A stretch of 64,000 bases of DNA from Euborellia annulipes (GCA_023213315.1 JAKCPI010015817.1:36820-100819), one strand, 5' to 3'. Shown: positions 34,500 to 46,467, counted from the first letter of the stretch. A program made the numbers and translations. Notes: generated from the letters alone by a model not told the origin.

Positions 34500-34640
34500 A
34501 AAGAGGTTGTCCTCTGCTTGATGTAAATAAACATACATATATATATATATATTATTTATTTGTTTGAGACTATAGTTTCGAAGGCTTGGCCTTCATCATC
34601 AGCCTTTTATTGATTATAAATATTATTTTTCATGCGGTGG
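34500..34640 (-). ncRNA. HH5 unit: hammerhead-like motif, arm A
   Basis: Minus strand 34602-34568: CUGAUGA, one U, a GAAGGC/GCCUUC hairpin with CAA loop, GAAAC, UAUAGUC, UC. Same unit as the 18843-19191 palindrome but single. Its arm B partner is at 54650-54780. ACUAUAGU is fully self-complementary, so helix III could form between two RNAs. Confidence 0.55.
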
Positions 34641-34900
34641 ATATTGAACATTTTCCTTCTTACTTAGCAGACAAGATTAGTTAACTGACCCCGTGCCCCC
34701 CCCGCCCCCCCCAGATAATAATTATACTGAATATCGAAACTGAACATATTGCAAGTTCATTATAATTAAACAAATCTATTTTGTTTATTTAAAGCCAAAA
34801 TAATTAATAATAACACAATAGAATTATAATATAAATAAAAATAAATTTATTAAATGTAACCTGTTCAAGATTTGTGCAAATATCCTGCATATAATTCTTA

Positions 34901-36150
34901 TTGCTATTCATTTTATATATAAATAATATTTTTTCTATTAAGACTAATGGATTACCCTTTTGTTTTGCAGATGACACTGCCTTTATCTTTTCGGGCGACT
35001 GTTTTAATAACTTGACAAAAACTGTTTCTGATGATTTTAGATTGGTTAAGAAATATCTTAATACCAATTTTCTTTCTATAAACATTCAAAAAACTTCATT
35101 GGTTTCCTTCTCGAATGGTGAGAGAAAGTGCTCCTCCAAGAGCACACCTCACATCACTCTCCACTCTATCAATTGTACTGTCTCTCAGGAATGTTCATGC
35201 CAAGTCTTGAAGTTTGTAAATGAATGTAAATATCTGGGAATTATTTTCGATTCCAAAATGAGCTTCAAGACACATATTTTGAAATTGACTAGCAGTATCA
35301 GAAAACTCTTTTATAAATTTAAGATTCTGAGAGGCATTCTTAGTTATGAAGTTCTAAGAATGGTCTACTTCTCCTTGTGTCAGTCTTTACTGTTGTATGG
35401 GATTTTGGTCTGGGGGAATACAAGTGAATTCATTTTAAGGGGTCTTTCTGTTGCTCAGAATATTGTTATTAAGATTATACTAAAAAAGCATCCAAGATTT
35501 GCCACGCTGGCGTTATATGATGAGTTTAGGGTACTGAATTTAAAACAATTATTCCTATTGAATGCTTGTATTCATTTATATAGAATAAATTGTACAAATT
35601 ACAATTTGCATTATTACCCCACACGTATATCTAGCAGAACAAATATAATTTTGCCCAGGATTAAAACTGAATTATACTCGAGACATGCTCAAATTGTTGG
35701 CCTGAGAATGGCAATAAAGTATAGATATAATTATGATCAATTTAGAAATGTTAGACATATAAAGAGTTTTTTAATTAATTCTGGCTTTCTAAGAATGTGA
35801 ATTTGTATGACGATTTTATTTTATTTTGATTTACTTTATTTTATGTTGTTTTACTTTTTATTTTGTCTTTGTTCTTTTATGTCTTTAATTTAAAGTAATT
35901 TATTAAATTTATGTTTTTGAATTTCTCTGTTAATTTATCTTAAAATTTAACCCTCGACTCAAGATTAATCTTACAGAGGGTTAAATTTTATTTTATTTCA
36001 TTTTAATATAATACATATAGTTGTGTTCATGATTTGAATTTTGATTCAAATTTTAATTGATAAATATTGTTAAGGTTCAATATGTATTAATATATATGTA
36101 AACTGTGTATGTAAACTGAGCCAAATAAATAAATAAATAAATAAATAGTA
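34901..36150 (+). pseudogene. 5'-truncated LINE with reverse transcriptase C-terminal part
   Basis: An open frame to 35800 begins inside a reverse transcriptase: LFILYINNIF, then FADDTAFIFSG (catalytic FADD box), INIQKTSLVSF, and ECKYLGIIFDSKMSF, a usual block after the active site. The rest is the connection and C-terminal region with LLLYGILVWGN. The 3' end holds a 15-bp perfect hairpin (35941-35955 with 35976-35990) and an AAAT-repeat tail at 36125-36150. The catalytic palm start and the endonuclease are missing, so it is not autonomous. It begins exactly where arm A ends. Confidence 0.8.
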
Positions 36151-36154
36151 GTAA

Positions 36155-36520
36155 CGGAGATAAACGTACTTGCTAATGAACTAGTTTCACCAATTTGACT
36201 GTGAAGGTATGATAAGAGGGAAATGGCTTGTAAGTTTTGGGGGAATTATTGATTTTATATCATCGGAGAAAAATGAAGTGATACATGATAGGATCTATAA
36301 ATAAGACAGCCAAATTTAAGTAAGACTCTCATACCCAAGATAATGTACTTTATATCTTATAAAATACTGGAGATATCAAAATTCATTATTATTTATTGTT
36401 GGATAAATAGAAAATAAGGGAATATGTGAAATAATTTTTAAGTTAAGACATTTCTGAACTCCAACAAGTAAAGCAAAAAAATCAGCTTATTTCTAAATAA
36501 TGAAATCTTTATAGGGATTA
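36155..36520. other. No recognised feature
   Basis: AT-rich; nothing supported. Confidence 0.4.
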
Positions 36521-36521
36521 A

Positions 36522-36936
36522 GGATGTTACGGAGGTGGGTTTACCGAGTCGGAACCGGAGATTTTAAATTTGATTTATCGGAGCCGGAGCCGGAGTCGGA
36601 GTAGAAGAGAGATGTATTTAACTAACTGTTAAGGGCAGGCCTAATGAAATAATAGAAATATAATTCAGTAATCAGTCTCTTTAATCAGTCAAATATAAAT
36701 AATAATACACATACGTAAGTAACATGCAACAATAGAAAAATATGCTGGCGTGAGGGGATTCCCCGGCCGACAAGTCAAAACTTGTAGGTGCGCGCTCTGG
36801 CTGGCCGCGGTCGAATCTTTCGATCTTCGTTATAACCTCCGATTCAAAATTATCGGAGCCGAAGTCGGAGTCGGAGGTGTAAAATCAATCGGAAGTTCCG
36901 ACCTTTCGGAGTCGGAGTCGAAGCTCCGTAACATCC
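36522..36936. mobile_element. MITE with GGATGTTACGGAG ends
   Basis: Left GGATGTTACGGAGG and right CTCCGTAACATCC are inverted. The interior is rich in GGAGTC/GGAGCC hexamers. No clear target duplication. The form resembles hAT-derived repeats with GGAGTCGGAG motifs known from other animals. The frame across it is compositional. Confidence 0.65.
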
Positions 36937-37221
36937 CTAAAAGGGATATTTCACAAGCCATGATAAAAAATATATTTTTATTTTTAATCCCACTAAAAAT
37001 TCAACCCTATCCAAAATAATAATTATAATCATTATATTAATAGGATCTTTTATTTCAGAAAAAATATATATCTGTGACACAGTGATTCATAGCACTCAAT
37101 AAGGGTCAAATAAATAGAGCTGTAGAAAATACTACTTAGAGCCATCTTCGACTTATAGTAAGTTGACTGAAGATGACTAGCCTTAGAATAAATATTGCCT
37201 TAAGATAACAGTCATTTATTT

Positions 37222-37436
37222 TTTAATTTTCGGCCCTTCTTGCCATCAGCCAATTTACGATGATATTATTAATTTAATTTTAACAATGTTTCACTATAAA
37301 CTAACACCACGTTCCCTAAATTTGATTATTAATTTATGTCTTCTATGTAGGTATCAAATTTTTAACCGGCTGCCTTCGAACCCGGGTCTACTTGATTAGC
37401 AGACTGGTACGGTAACTCCTCGGCTAACCCGACCCC
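37222..37436 (-). repeat. SINE3 (tRNA-derived), full-length copy
   Basis: The minus-strand head has GGGTTAGCCGAGGAGTTACC as A-box region and GGGTTCGAAGGC as B box, followed by AGCCGGTTAAAAATT. The tail reads GTAAATTGGCTGATGGCAAG, then an A-rich end. About 215 bp, the shortest complete copy of this family here. Confidence 0.7.
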
Positions 37437-37545
37437 ATTTTTTTTTGCTCTGAGTGAACACAATCCGACCGTTTGTGAAAGGTATACAGATGAAATTTGA
37501 TTTCGTATAAGTATAAGTAATAAGGGATCGATTTTCATATAATTC

Positions 37546-37625
37546 TTGCATTTTTGACGTTTTGATTATTTTTTTTTCGATTATTATTGGTAACCATTGC
37601 TGAAGACATGGAGGAATCTACTTAA
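37546..37625 (-). repeat. Single inverted unit of the 19192 tandem repeat
   Basis: GGTAACCATTGCTGAAGACA and GGAGGAATC are the complement of the unit in 19192-19560. Confidence 0.6.
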
Positions 37626-37720
37626 GATCACAGTAAGTTTTTGGCCTTGAGTGAACACAAGGCAACACATCTAACCGTTAGCTGATATGTCAAAAATATT
37701 CCGAAATTTGTATTTCATAT

Positions 37721-37953
37721 CTTCTTCTTCAAGTGCCATTCTCGATCCCGAGCGTCGTCGATTACTCCAAGGAGTGGAGAGTATCCTCTCCATTGTAATT
37801 TTCCTGGGGAAATTTTTCACGGGGGTGGTTTCACATTGCCTTCCCCTGAAGGAATCAGATTATAGCCAGTAAAATATTTGCAGACAGTTTGGCTTGAACC
37901 CGAGCTAGCTTGATTAGAAGGCATGCCATAACCACTCGGCCAACCTGACCCTT
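37721..37953 (-). repeat. SINE1 (tRNA-derived), full-length copy
   Basis: On the minus strand: A box GGTTGGCCGAGTGGTTATGG, B box GGGTTCAAGCC, GGCTATAATCTGATTCC, GGAGAGGATACTCTCC hairpin, tail ATGGCACTTGAAGAAGAAG. A-box to B-box spacing is as in tRNA genes. Template for recognising the split copy at 4498-5115. Confidence 0.75.
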
Positions 37954-37959
37954 GGACCC

Positions 37960-38435
37960 CTTGATTTCATATAAGTAATTATAATTAATATTTATATAAA
38001 TTTCAAAATTCTCGTATCAAACTCAAGTGTTTTTCAAGCGATCTAAACACCCCCGAGTGTTCGAACACAAAAGTAAGAGAGTCCTTTTGTGGCTGCAAGA
38101 GGGGGGGTTTGTCTGTACATTAGTAGTGCATTTGGCCGGCATTGTGGCCGTCACTCACCATATCCCTCAATCTTCTGCAGAGGGAGGCGTCAGAGCATTT
38201 CATTCTTCTTATTGGATTGCCAGTTGTCCATTAGCGTCAAAGTTTTGATCCAATAGAAAGAAAATAATGGATGTATAACACATATATTTTTGTTGGCTAT
38301 ACAAATAAAATAAAATATTTTCAATTATCCCTACAGAATGAATAACAGCAAGTGTAAAAATCTCAGGGAAACTGTTGTAAAGAACATTTTATGCAAAAAT
38401 GTTATATGAGCAATGAACATAAATCCCATATTGCA
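37960..38435. other. No recognised gene
   Basis: A 73-codon frame at 38027-38248 has no recognisable domain. Nothing else is supported. Confidence 0.4.
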
Positions 38436-38439
38436 ATTT

Positions 38440-38790
38440 TTATTTAAATTGGTGTACTTATCAAGTGTCATAAGTTATTAGTCGTGTATAAATTTTAATT
38501 CTATTTAAATAAAGAAAGTGGGTGTAAATTAAGAGTGTCGCAAAATAATATTTTAATGGTTAGTTTCTCGTCTACGGTAAGTCGCAGAGCTTTGGAATTT
38601 GAAACTTAAGCTATCTAGAGGCTAGAAGAAGTACCTCAAGATTTTGGCAAAAATCGAAGAACCAGAAGTTGATGCTTTTTGAAGATTTTTGGTATTTTGG
38701 AATTTCGTCTTTTATCCGGTTTTCTCAAAACGGCTTGGGGAAACCCAAATTTAAGTAATTTTAAATGAAGAAAATTGGTATGATGATATC
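38440..38790 (+). repeat. Dispersed repeat family R2, copy 2
   Basis: Direct relative of 40150-40455: TAGTCGTGTATAAATTTTAA, GAGTGTCGCAAAATAA, CGTCTACGGTAAGTCGCAGA and TTTTCTCAAAACGGCTTGGG. The two copies lie about 1.7 kb apart with AT-rich DNA between them. Confidence 0.65.
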
Positions 38791-38794
38791 AAAT

Positions 38795-39725
38795 AGATAG
38801 AGTACTATTCTAAATTTAGTATTTTTTATTTAATTTAATTAAATAAATTTATTAAATAAGATGGCAATAAGTTTTTTTTTTTTTTTAAATTTTTCCCCTC
38901 TAATTTTGAAAGAACAATTTCTAATTTTTAATTACTAAAATAGTATAAAGAGTTGATTTTTTTATTTTAGTTTTAATCAATTCTGGTTGCAAAAAAAATT
39001 CGACTTTTTACCTGAATTCAAAGTCTGAAATAATATTAATATCTATTGTATATTGCTTTTAAGTCTTGGAACACTCTCCGCCTGTATTTATGCAACCGTA
39101 ATATGCTTCTTGGATTGTTCTAACATACTCTACAGGCGTCCTTGTTAAGGAGGTCCTTTCGCTGCCAATGTTAAATAAAAAATATTAGATTATAACTATA
39201 ATTTAATTTTTTTATAATAGTTAAAGTCTCTATCTATGCTTTGGTGAAGCTTGAATCATACATTAGATCTTGACACTTTCTCTTGAATTATACTCTATTA
39301 ATTGAATTGATAAAATTAAAAAAAAAACTAAAAATTAGCTTTTTGAAACATGGCTGCTTTCTTTTTTTTTGCAATAAAATAAATCATTGACCGAGGAATT
39401 TACTGAGAAATATACTTTAAAAAAATCACATAAATGCTATGTTTGGATCTAAGCCTAAATAGTATTAATACAACGCATTGCCAAATCATTATCAGCTGAT
39501 TTGAATAAATCAAACTAAATTTTGTATTTAATTATTTTTTTTATAATTGTTTTTATTTCAAACATTTACGGCTTTCATACTATTTATTTTTTAATTCTAT
39601 TATTTTTAATTTGTATTTTAACTTATTTGATTAAATATTAGATACTACACTTCTTTTGACTCAACTGGAGCGAAAGGACCTCCTTAATTGAATATTTTTC
39701 TTAATATTAAAATTAACGGCCATCT
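38795..39725. other. AT-rich DNA, nothing recognised
   Basis: T and A runs and no supported feature. GGAGGTCCTTTCGCTCC-like sequence at about 39150 recurs inverted near 39670-39685, hinting at a decayed inverted-repeat element. Confidence 0.35.
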
Positions 39726-39729
39726 GTTA

Positions 39730-40455
39730 TGAGCTCATTTCATATTTTTCGCAACCATAAGTCTCAGAGCTACGAAATTAGAAACTTAAGCTCGATGTAG
39801 GCTAGAAGGAGAACAGGAAGCTTTTTTTTTGTAATATCGTATTATTCTTGCTTAATCGCAGTGCACAGTTGTGGGGCGCTTTTGGCGCTCCCAACTCTCT
39901 GGCCTAGGTTCTGGTATTCTACTGGCGCCCATATATACATTGACATTTTACCAATAGCCACAACATCTGGCATTATTTTTGGACGGCTGATGAGGTGTTA
40001 CAACCTAATTTGTAAACAAATCTATTTTCTTTCTGTAAAGGGCTGCCCCCCTCTGCGTGGCGCAATAAATCAGTCATTGAAATCGGAACACCGGAAGTTG
40101 ACATTTACATGAAAGATTTTTTTTTTATAATTGATGTAGTTATTAACTGTCAGATGTTGTTAGTCGTGTATAAATTTTAATCCGATCGAAATAAAGGAAG
40201 GGGGTGTAAATTAGGAGTGTCGCAAAATAAATATTTTAATCGTTAATATCTCGTCTACGGTAAGTCGCAGAGCTTTGGGATTTGAAACTTAAGCTATCTA
40301 GAGACTAGAAGTACATAAATGATTTTGGCTAAAATCGAAGAACCGGAAGCACATGTTTACTTGAAGATTTTTGATATTTTGCAATTTCGTCATTTTCCAG
40401 TTTTCTCAAAACGGCTTGGGGGAAACACAAATTGTAGTAATTTGAATGAAGAAAT
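39730..40455 (+). repeat. Dispersed repeat family R2, copies 3 and 4
   Basis: 39730-40130 is the inverted counterpart of 3700-3930 (CGCAACCATAAGTCTCAGAG, ATCGGAACACCGGAAGTTGA). 40150-40455 repeats 38440-38790. Confidence 0.6.
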
Positions 40456-40459
40456 TGGT

Positions 40460-41185
40460 ATGAATGATTTCAAATAAGAGAAAAACTAATTTGAAAGTCA
40501 TGTGGTGACTACATCAGTTGATTTAAAATAATGTTCAAGATCAAATTTTAAAGAAAGAAATAATGCTTCAAATAAAAATAAAAGACTATGATGAATATAT
40601 AAAGAAATTCTTGACAAAAACCTTGAAAGGGTACTTGTTTAATATTTATGAATGTTTTTTTATACATAAAGGAAAACGGCATCAATAAAAATTCTTGAGA
40701 AGGATTCTGGATAATCAAAAACACGGCAGCCTCGGCAAAGGGGGAATAATATTAAATTCAACAACAATGGACAATAACGCAATAACATGATTCAATATAA
40801 GATATTAAACAAATACAGCTGTTTGATGTTGAATATAATTAAATTGCTAATTGAACTGAGGTACATTTTGAACCTTCACTCATCGGAAGGGGATTTCTAA
40901 AACATGAATAACAACCCAATTTGGGAGAAATACTTTTGTGTAATTACAAATGCTATTACTTGGAATGCTCGGGAGACAGGCCAGGGGCGAAATATTGAAT
41001 TCACTGGGAAATTTTTCCTTGTCATCCTTAGAAATGTCTGAAACGTTAAGAAAAATCGTTTGAACCAAATTATTTCTCTATGACTGAGTTTCTGGATTCT
41101 AATATTCAAGATAACACGAGAAAATTATGGTCCCTATTAAAGGCTTTAATTTAGAAAATGTGTTTTGTACGAAGTTTCATTTAAT
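40460..41185. other. No recognised gene
   Basis: Short minus-strand frames near 40880-41109 show no domain. Confidence 0.4.
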
Positions 41186-41193
41186 TCTTTTAA

Positions 41194-41913
41194 GGTAGTT
41201 GTTCCGCCAAATGCGTTTTCTTAGGATTTTTTTGAAATTTATACAGATTATTATTTAAATACTTCTGCATCGATTGGTGGCAAAACGAAATTTATGAACA
41301 ATACAGTTCCGGAGATATTAAATTTCAAAAATCGAGTTTTTCAGGCTCTTTAACATTGCACTATACGGGATATCGGAAAATTTACATACATATTTAATTA
41401 TAATTAAGAAACCCTTCTTACCATTTTTATAAAAAACTAAACCAACATTAAACAATAACCAATACATATTTTAAGACAATTTTGATTCATAGTTACAACA
41501 CAGTTTCTGAGATAATAAGGAATAAATAATGAAAAATGTATAAAAAAAATTTACACTAAAAACAATTTGGCAACAGCGCATTTATTTAACCAGCGAAAGA
41601 TGTATAAAGCGCGCATGCGCTAGATTTTTTCAAAATTATAATTTTCATAAGGTGTAACGTAGGCGTTGATTACATTTGTTAAAAAATAACAAAACGATTT
41701 TTATAGAAATTTAAAATGTATTTTATCTGTCATTTTAATATAAAAATATTCAATCTCTTACAATGGTGCCAAATTTGTCAAACGAGCACGGGATTGGCTA
41801 GAATTGGTACATAAACAGCAAAAAGTTTTGGGCTTATGAATTATGAATCCTTATTGTCTGTTCTATATACTCTAGCATTAACTTTTTGCTAGTATTGTCG
41901 CGAAACAACTACC
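41194..41913. mobile_element. 720-bp element with short TIRs flanked by TTAA
   Basis: The ends are GGTAGTTGTTCCGC and GCGAAACAACTACC, each next to TTAA (41190-41193 and 41914-41917). TTAA targets are typical of piggyBac, but the termini are not of the usual piggyBac form, so the superfamily is open. No reading frame of note. Confidence 0.6.
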
Positions 41914-42454
41914 TTAACTGAATTTATTATTAAAAAAAATAAGGTGATAAAATCCAATCCAAAAAATTGTTGGCATTGGAACTCGTCCTTTGTTAGAGAT
42001 CACATTTTTCTTTGTTTATTTTAAAGGGTTGTTGAACAAAGTTAAAACAGGTGGTTGAATTTTGTATCCCTTCCTCTGAAAAATCTCATCCTTCCTTAAG
42101 AGATTCTAAAAGGGAACTTTGAAAAGATTTTTCTCTTTAAAAAAACAATTTCAAAGGGATCTTAATTTTAAATCGCAATATGCAGATTGCAAAAAACTTT
42201 AATAAATTTAAAATTCGCAGAAATTACTTCTTCTTCGTGACCCCTTCTATCTAACTATAACAGGAGCCCTAGGGTGTTGTTGGGAATGAGTTACCGAAGT
42301 GGTTTCATGGGAAACCCATTGCCTTCTTCAGTTTTAGTCACTTGCTAAAAATTTCCTTATTTTTAGCTCACGAACCATTGAGCTACAGATATAGTACTAT
42401 CTATACAAATATGAGAATATTCTTTTATGGGTGAGCTAAAGTTATTGAAAAGTA

Positions 42455-43016
42455 AAGGGTCTTTCAAAAGTCGCGCCTAGATGTCAGTAGTAAATAATTT
42501 CTGAACGATACCTTCTTTTTATTTCATCTTTGACATTTGTGAAGTGGACACATGTACAATTTTAACCATGGATAGTTACACGCTAGAACAACGCATTAAA
42601 GTTATTAAAGTTACATTGAGCTATTGCGGTCTAAGTTTCCAGGACGATTAATTTCACGTAATGGTGACGTAAACTGCACACCTAGATGGATTTAACCCCA
42701 TTAGATTACTTCCTTTGGGGTTTTTTGAAAAGTAAAGTCTATGTGAATAAGCCAACAACAATTGCACAGCTGAAAAACAACATTCGGGTCGAAATTGATA
42801 AACTTGATGCTGAAATGTGTGAACGCGTCCTTCAAAATTTTGGTGTTCGTATGAGAGCCTGTAGACTTGCTCGTGGTGGACATTTAAATGATGTTATTTT
42901 TCACATATAATTGTTAAGAGCCATATTTTTATAAAAATAAAAAACATCAGAAAAATCAAAGTATTTACATGTTTTATTTTTAAAAAACATCTAGACGCGA
43001 CTTTTGAAAGACCCTA
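42455..43016 (+). mobile_element. Internally deleted Tc1/mariner-like element
   Basis: The terminal repeats AGGGTCTTTCAAAAGTCGCG and their complement bound about 560 bp. Inside, ATG at 42568 starts MDSYTLEQRIKVIKVTL, the typical N-terminus. After about 27 codons the frame stops, and the C-terminus follows from 42686: DLTPLDYFLWGFLKSKVY... to GHLNDVIFHI with stop at 42908. The DNA-binding remainder and DD catalytic region are deleted. LTPLDYFLWG is the block around the last catalytic acid in this family. A non-autonomous derivative. Confidence 0.75.
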
Positions 43017-43336
43017 TACATGTCTTATTTCAAAAATAAAAATTATATAGCCCAGCAAATTAAGGCGCTTACCGGTGACTAAAATTACACTTTTTGTGCT
43101 CACTCCCTAATTTATTAGTAGATTAAACAGACATTAAATTAAATAAATTAAATTAAGGACATCTTTTATCTCAGTTAAAAATTTTAAATTACAATAATTA
43201 CCCTACAATACTTTATTCTCTCATTTTTTTATCAACCTGAATAATTTATATCTCGTTTTGTTAAAAAAAAAAACAAACAAATAAACATAAGGCAGTCTTA
43301 GGCAAGAAGTACATCCGTTCATTCTATGACGCACTT

Positions 43337-43548
43337 TTTTTTTTATTTAATGTCACCGGGAACAAAGCCCATTTAGACAGCACATAAGTAGAGTGTTAGT
43401 AGGGTTAGTGAGGGAGCCGAGTTTTCAGCCGGTAGAAATTTTTATTTGCCAGCCAGGATCGAACCCCGGACCTCCACTCCAACATCGTCATAATCGATCG
43501 ATGCCGAAGTGAGGCCAGCGCGTTAGCTGACTGAGCTACCCGACTCCC
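43337..43548 (-). repeat. SINE5 (tRNA-derived) with perfect 13-bp TSD
   Basis: The minus-strand head has A box GGGTAGCTCAGTCAGCTAAC and B box GGGTTCGATCC, 212 bp in all, ending in an A-run (T-run on the plus strand at 43337). CTATGACGCACTT is duplicated at 43324-43336 and 43549-43561. Head, A-tail and duplication together show LINE-mediated retroposition. A different family from SINE1-4. Confidence 0.85.
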
Positions 43549-43561
43549 CTATGACGCACTT

Positions 43562-44310
43562 GTTAGGGCGGAATTATATATAAATTTCAAATTACATATC
43601 CTCTAGCTCCTCCTCCTTCTGTACCTTTGCCCAGCCAATAGCATAAGTCCTCGTGGCTGGTGAACAATTTTTCTCTTCTGGTCAGTCCCTAGCCAAAATT
43701 CTCACTCTATGCTTATAGTAGCCTTCTGCTACATATCGTTTCCTTTCTACCCGTTATAAAAATTACCAACACTCTAATTGATCTTTACGTTAAACTGACC
43801 GTGCAATCTCTTGAAAAAGCTCTCTTTGGAATACGAAATTGATTGGACTAATTTTACGAAGACTGTTACGCAATGAACATTGCATTTCTACCGGATTACT
43901 ATTTCTGCCCCACGAACCAGGGACACATTAATTTTAACGAACAAAACGAGCCATTGAATATTCTTTGATAATTGTACTGCACCATGAAAGCCTCACAAAA
44001 TATATCATTTCATTAAATTACAATATCAGCAGATGTGCAGGCCCTTCAGAAATCGATACATAAATAAATAAATAAAAAATAAAAAAGGCTTTCTTATTAA
44101 ATAATGATACCTATAATACAGTTCACAAATATTACTCATATTCTAAATTTTTTAAACAGATTTTCTTCATACTTAGCCCTTAGAACTAATCGTTACAATC
44201 ATTATAGGATTTCTCTACAATTCTTTAAAATAACATTTCTAATTTTAACAGCTGGTTTTAGAACCAGAGGAATTTGAGATCTTTACATAATTGAAATACT
44301 TTAACATACT
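43562..44310. other. No recognised gene
   Basis: AT-rich, no supported feature. Confidence 0.4.
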
Positions 44311-44315
44311 TAATA

Positions 44316-45066
44316 CAGTCGACTCTCGTAATAATTCGAAATCCAAGGGACTACAAGAAAAATTTGAATTATCGAGACTTCGAATTATTAAGAAGTTTGA
44401 ATTATCAAGAAGAAAGAAAAAAATTCTAATTATTAAGAGTTTGTATTATATTTTTGAAAATATGTATGAGCTTAAATAAATTTTATATATAGCCTCAAGT
44501 AAAAAAGTAAAAATAATGAAAACGACAAAAAAGAACAAAAAATTACATAATATGTATTAACATTGTTAGGAAAAATTCGAATTATAAAAGAAGTGGCCTA
44601 GTTCAAATTTTTTTTGTTTTAATGAAAATGATGAGAGAAGGAGTTACACCAAAAAGGCCTGGGTTGTCCCCTCCATCGTGAAAAGAGGAAGAAGAAGGGT
44701 TTTTATGGGGTGGGTGTGGATCGAAGGTATCTGTGGATACGGGTCTTAAACAGCTGAAGGTTATAAGTCGCGGGGAAGACGGTGGGTGGGAGCGAGTTCC
44801 AGTCTCTGGAGGTCATAGGAATAAAAGAGTTAGCGAAAGCGCTTGTTCGATTTTTATCCAACTTGACAGGGAAGGGGTTCTATTAATTACTAGTACTATA
44901 ATTATAGAACACTCTCTCCCCTTCTTTTTAAGAAAAAGATTTCGCGATATCAAGCGTATCAAAATACATAGCATTTTTTTGATTTACCTACCGAAGGTAG
45001 CAGCTAAAGAGTTCGAATTATCGAAAAATTCGAATTATGGAAGTTCGAATTATCGAGAGTCGACTG
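44316..45066. mobile_element. pogo/Tigger-like MITE
   Basis: Ends CAGTCGACTCTCG and CGAGAGTCGACTG with AATTCGAA/TTCGAATTAT repeats just inside. TA precedes the left end; the right flank is GATA, so the TA duplication is imperfect. The ends are characteristic of Tigger-type elements. Repeat R1 copy 3 is nested inside, and apparent frames are chance. Confidence 0.7.
44636..44890 (+). repeat. Dispersed repeat family R1, copy 3 (nested)
   Basis: GAGTTACACCAAAAAGGC, CTGTGGATACGGGTCTTAAA, GACGGTGGGTGGGAGCGAG and TCTCTGGAGGTCATAGGA match copies at 1-240 and 17040-17265. Confidence 0.6.
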
Positions 45067-45069
45067 GAT

Positions 45070-46465
45070 ATGTGAAAATAATAAAACAGAAAAGCTTTAT
45101 AGAAAACAAAAACAAAAAATGATTTTAAAATTACTAAATTAATGGAAATTGTTAATAGCAGATTTTTTGGAGCCGGTGAGTTCACTTAAATTTTTTTTAT
45201 CAAAAAAGTTTGAGCGATTTTTTGAGAAATTTCGAAAATACTTCAAGTAACATAAAGGATAAACGATAGATAAACGAATTATATATTTAGATTCTTGGAT
45301 AAATAAATCTAATAGGATTATGCAGAAAGCATTCAAGAGGCAGAACAAATTAAAACCTCCTTCATACTACTTGATAAGATTTCTAAATCTAAATTCATGA
45401 GCATTATCCTTTCTCTATGATGTACTCATGTACTACTAAAAGCATTCTCTCCCTATACTAAATTGTTTGAATTTAATCAAATAGTGATAGTACTAATTGT
45501 TTTAATTATATTCTAACAGACTTTTCTTCTTAAGAATTTATTTATTTATTAATACAGTAAAATAATTTCTCTGAAAAAATAATGATTTCAACGGCTTAAG
45601 GGAAATCAATGCTAATTGCTTTCTTGTAATTAATCAACTTAATTGGGAGTGATAGAGGTTTCTCCGAATGATTGCTTCCTTGACTACTGAAGTGTTTCTA
45701 CTAGATGACCGGAATTCCACATGAACATACCGATCGTGTATGGGATATTGGTTTTGAAATTCAAGATTCAAATTCCAAATCGTGTTAAATTTATTAATTT
45801 GTATTATTACGCAGATACTAGTATCCTCAGTAACACTCAATTATCATAGATTTTTCTTCTTTGATCAATCTAGATTCTAGAATATGTAGCTACTTTTAAA
45901 AATGAGGCTTCTCTTATAGTCTAAGATCCCGACTTAGGTCGACCTTCACCTATCGAGTTTCCTAATGAAATTAATATTTTGATAATATAATGTATTAATA
46001 AACAAAACTTGATAGGGTCGACATCCAATTTCCCTGCATAGCTATTTTTAATAAAAAATTAAAGTTGTTAATTTTATTACATAAATGTAGTTATCGAGTT
46101 TCCGGATAAATATATTACCAATCGAGAGTAAAATATGTATATAAAATGCCAAAGTTGGGTCGCCATCTTTTTTTCCTTGCATAAGTCCAGGTAGACAGGG
46201 TATCAACAGGTAACTTCGAATTAGTATTTTGTAGTTATAGAGTTTCCTTTATTGTTATATATGAAAATGTAGATAATTAAAAAAATAAAAAATCAAATAA
46301 ATAAATAAATAAATAATAAATAAAAATAAATAAATCTAATAAATTAGATAAAATCCTGTGCCTGTGTTTGAAGTGAAATTTATTTTTAATAAACACTCTT
46401 GAAAATTACATTTTAAAGCATTTTAATAACACACAAACAAGAGTTTTTCATATCTTTGTTTATAT
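45070..46465. other. AT-rich flank, AAAT microsatellite at 46280-46345
   Basis: No supported gene. The AAAT repeat near the LTR may be the tail of an old LINE. Confidence 0.45.
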
Positions 46466-46467
46466 TC

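Larger units (their letters stand above)
30960..34900. repeat. Inverted segmental duplication, arm A
   Basis: About 3.9 kb aligns in inverse order with 54360-62215. Landmarks in both arms are the 3' flank of the zinc-finger gene (GAACGTCCAATACGATT near 30970, GAACGTTCAA near 62200), both coding exons, the small MITE, the mutated hammerhead-like segment, the AGCTCGCTA/TAGCGAGCT block and the single HH-bearing unit. Arm A lacks three insertions seen in arm B and has one MITE of its own. Confidence 0.85.

Noticed and set aside
34804..35085. Minus-strand frame of 93 codons
   Set aside because: It overlaps the LINE reverse transcriptase frame on the other strand, which has the FADD box.
34901..35800. 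Reverse transcriptase of a Penelope-like element as the source of the HH motifs
   Set aside because: The FADDTA and following blocks are those of an ordinary LINE with an AAAT tail. No GIY-YIG domain is near.
37140..37200. CTGAAGATGACTAGCC segment as a ribozyme
   Set aside because: There is no GAAAC partner at the right distance.
42276..42345. Further hammerhead-like motif (minus strand)
   Set aside because: CUGAAGA and GAAAC flank an AUGGG/CCCAU hairpin, but five extra bases precede the stem and no cleavage triplet follows, so the fold is not supported.
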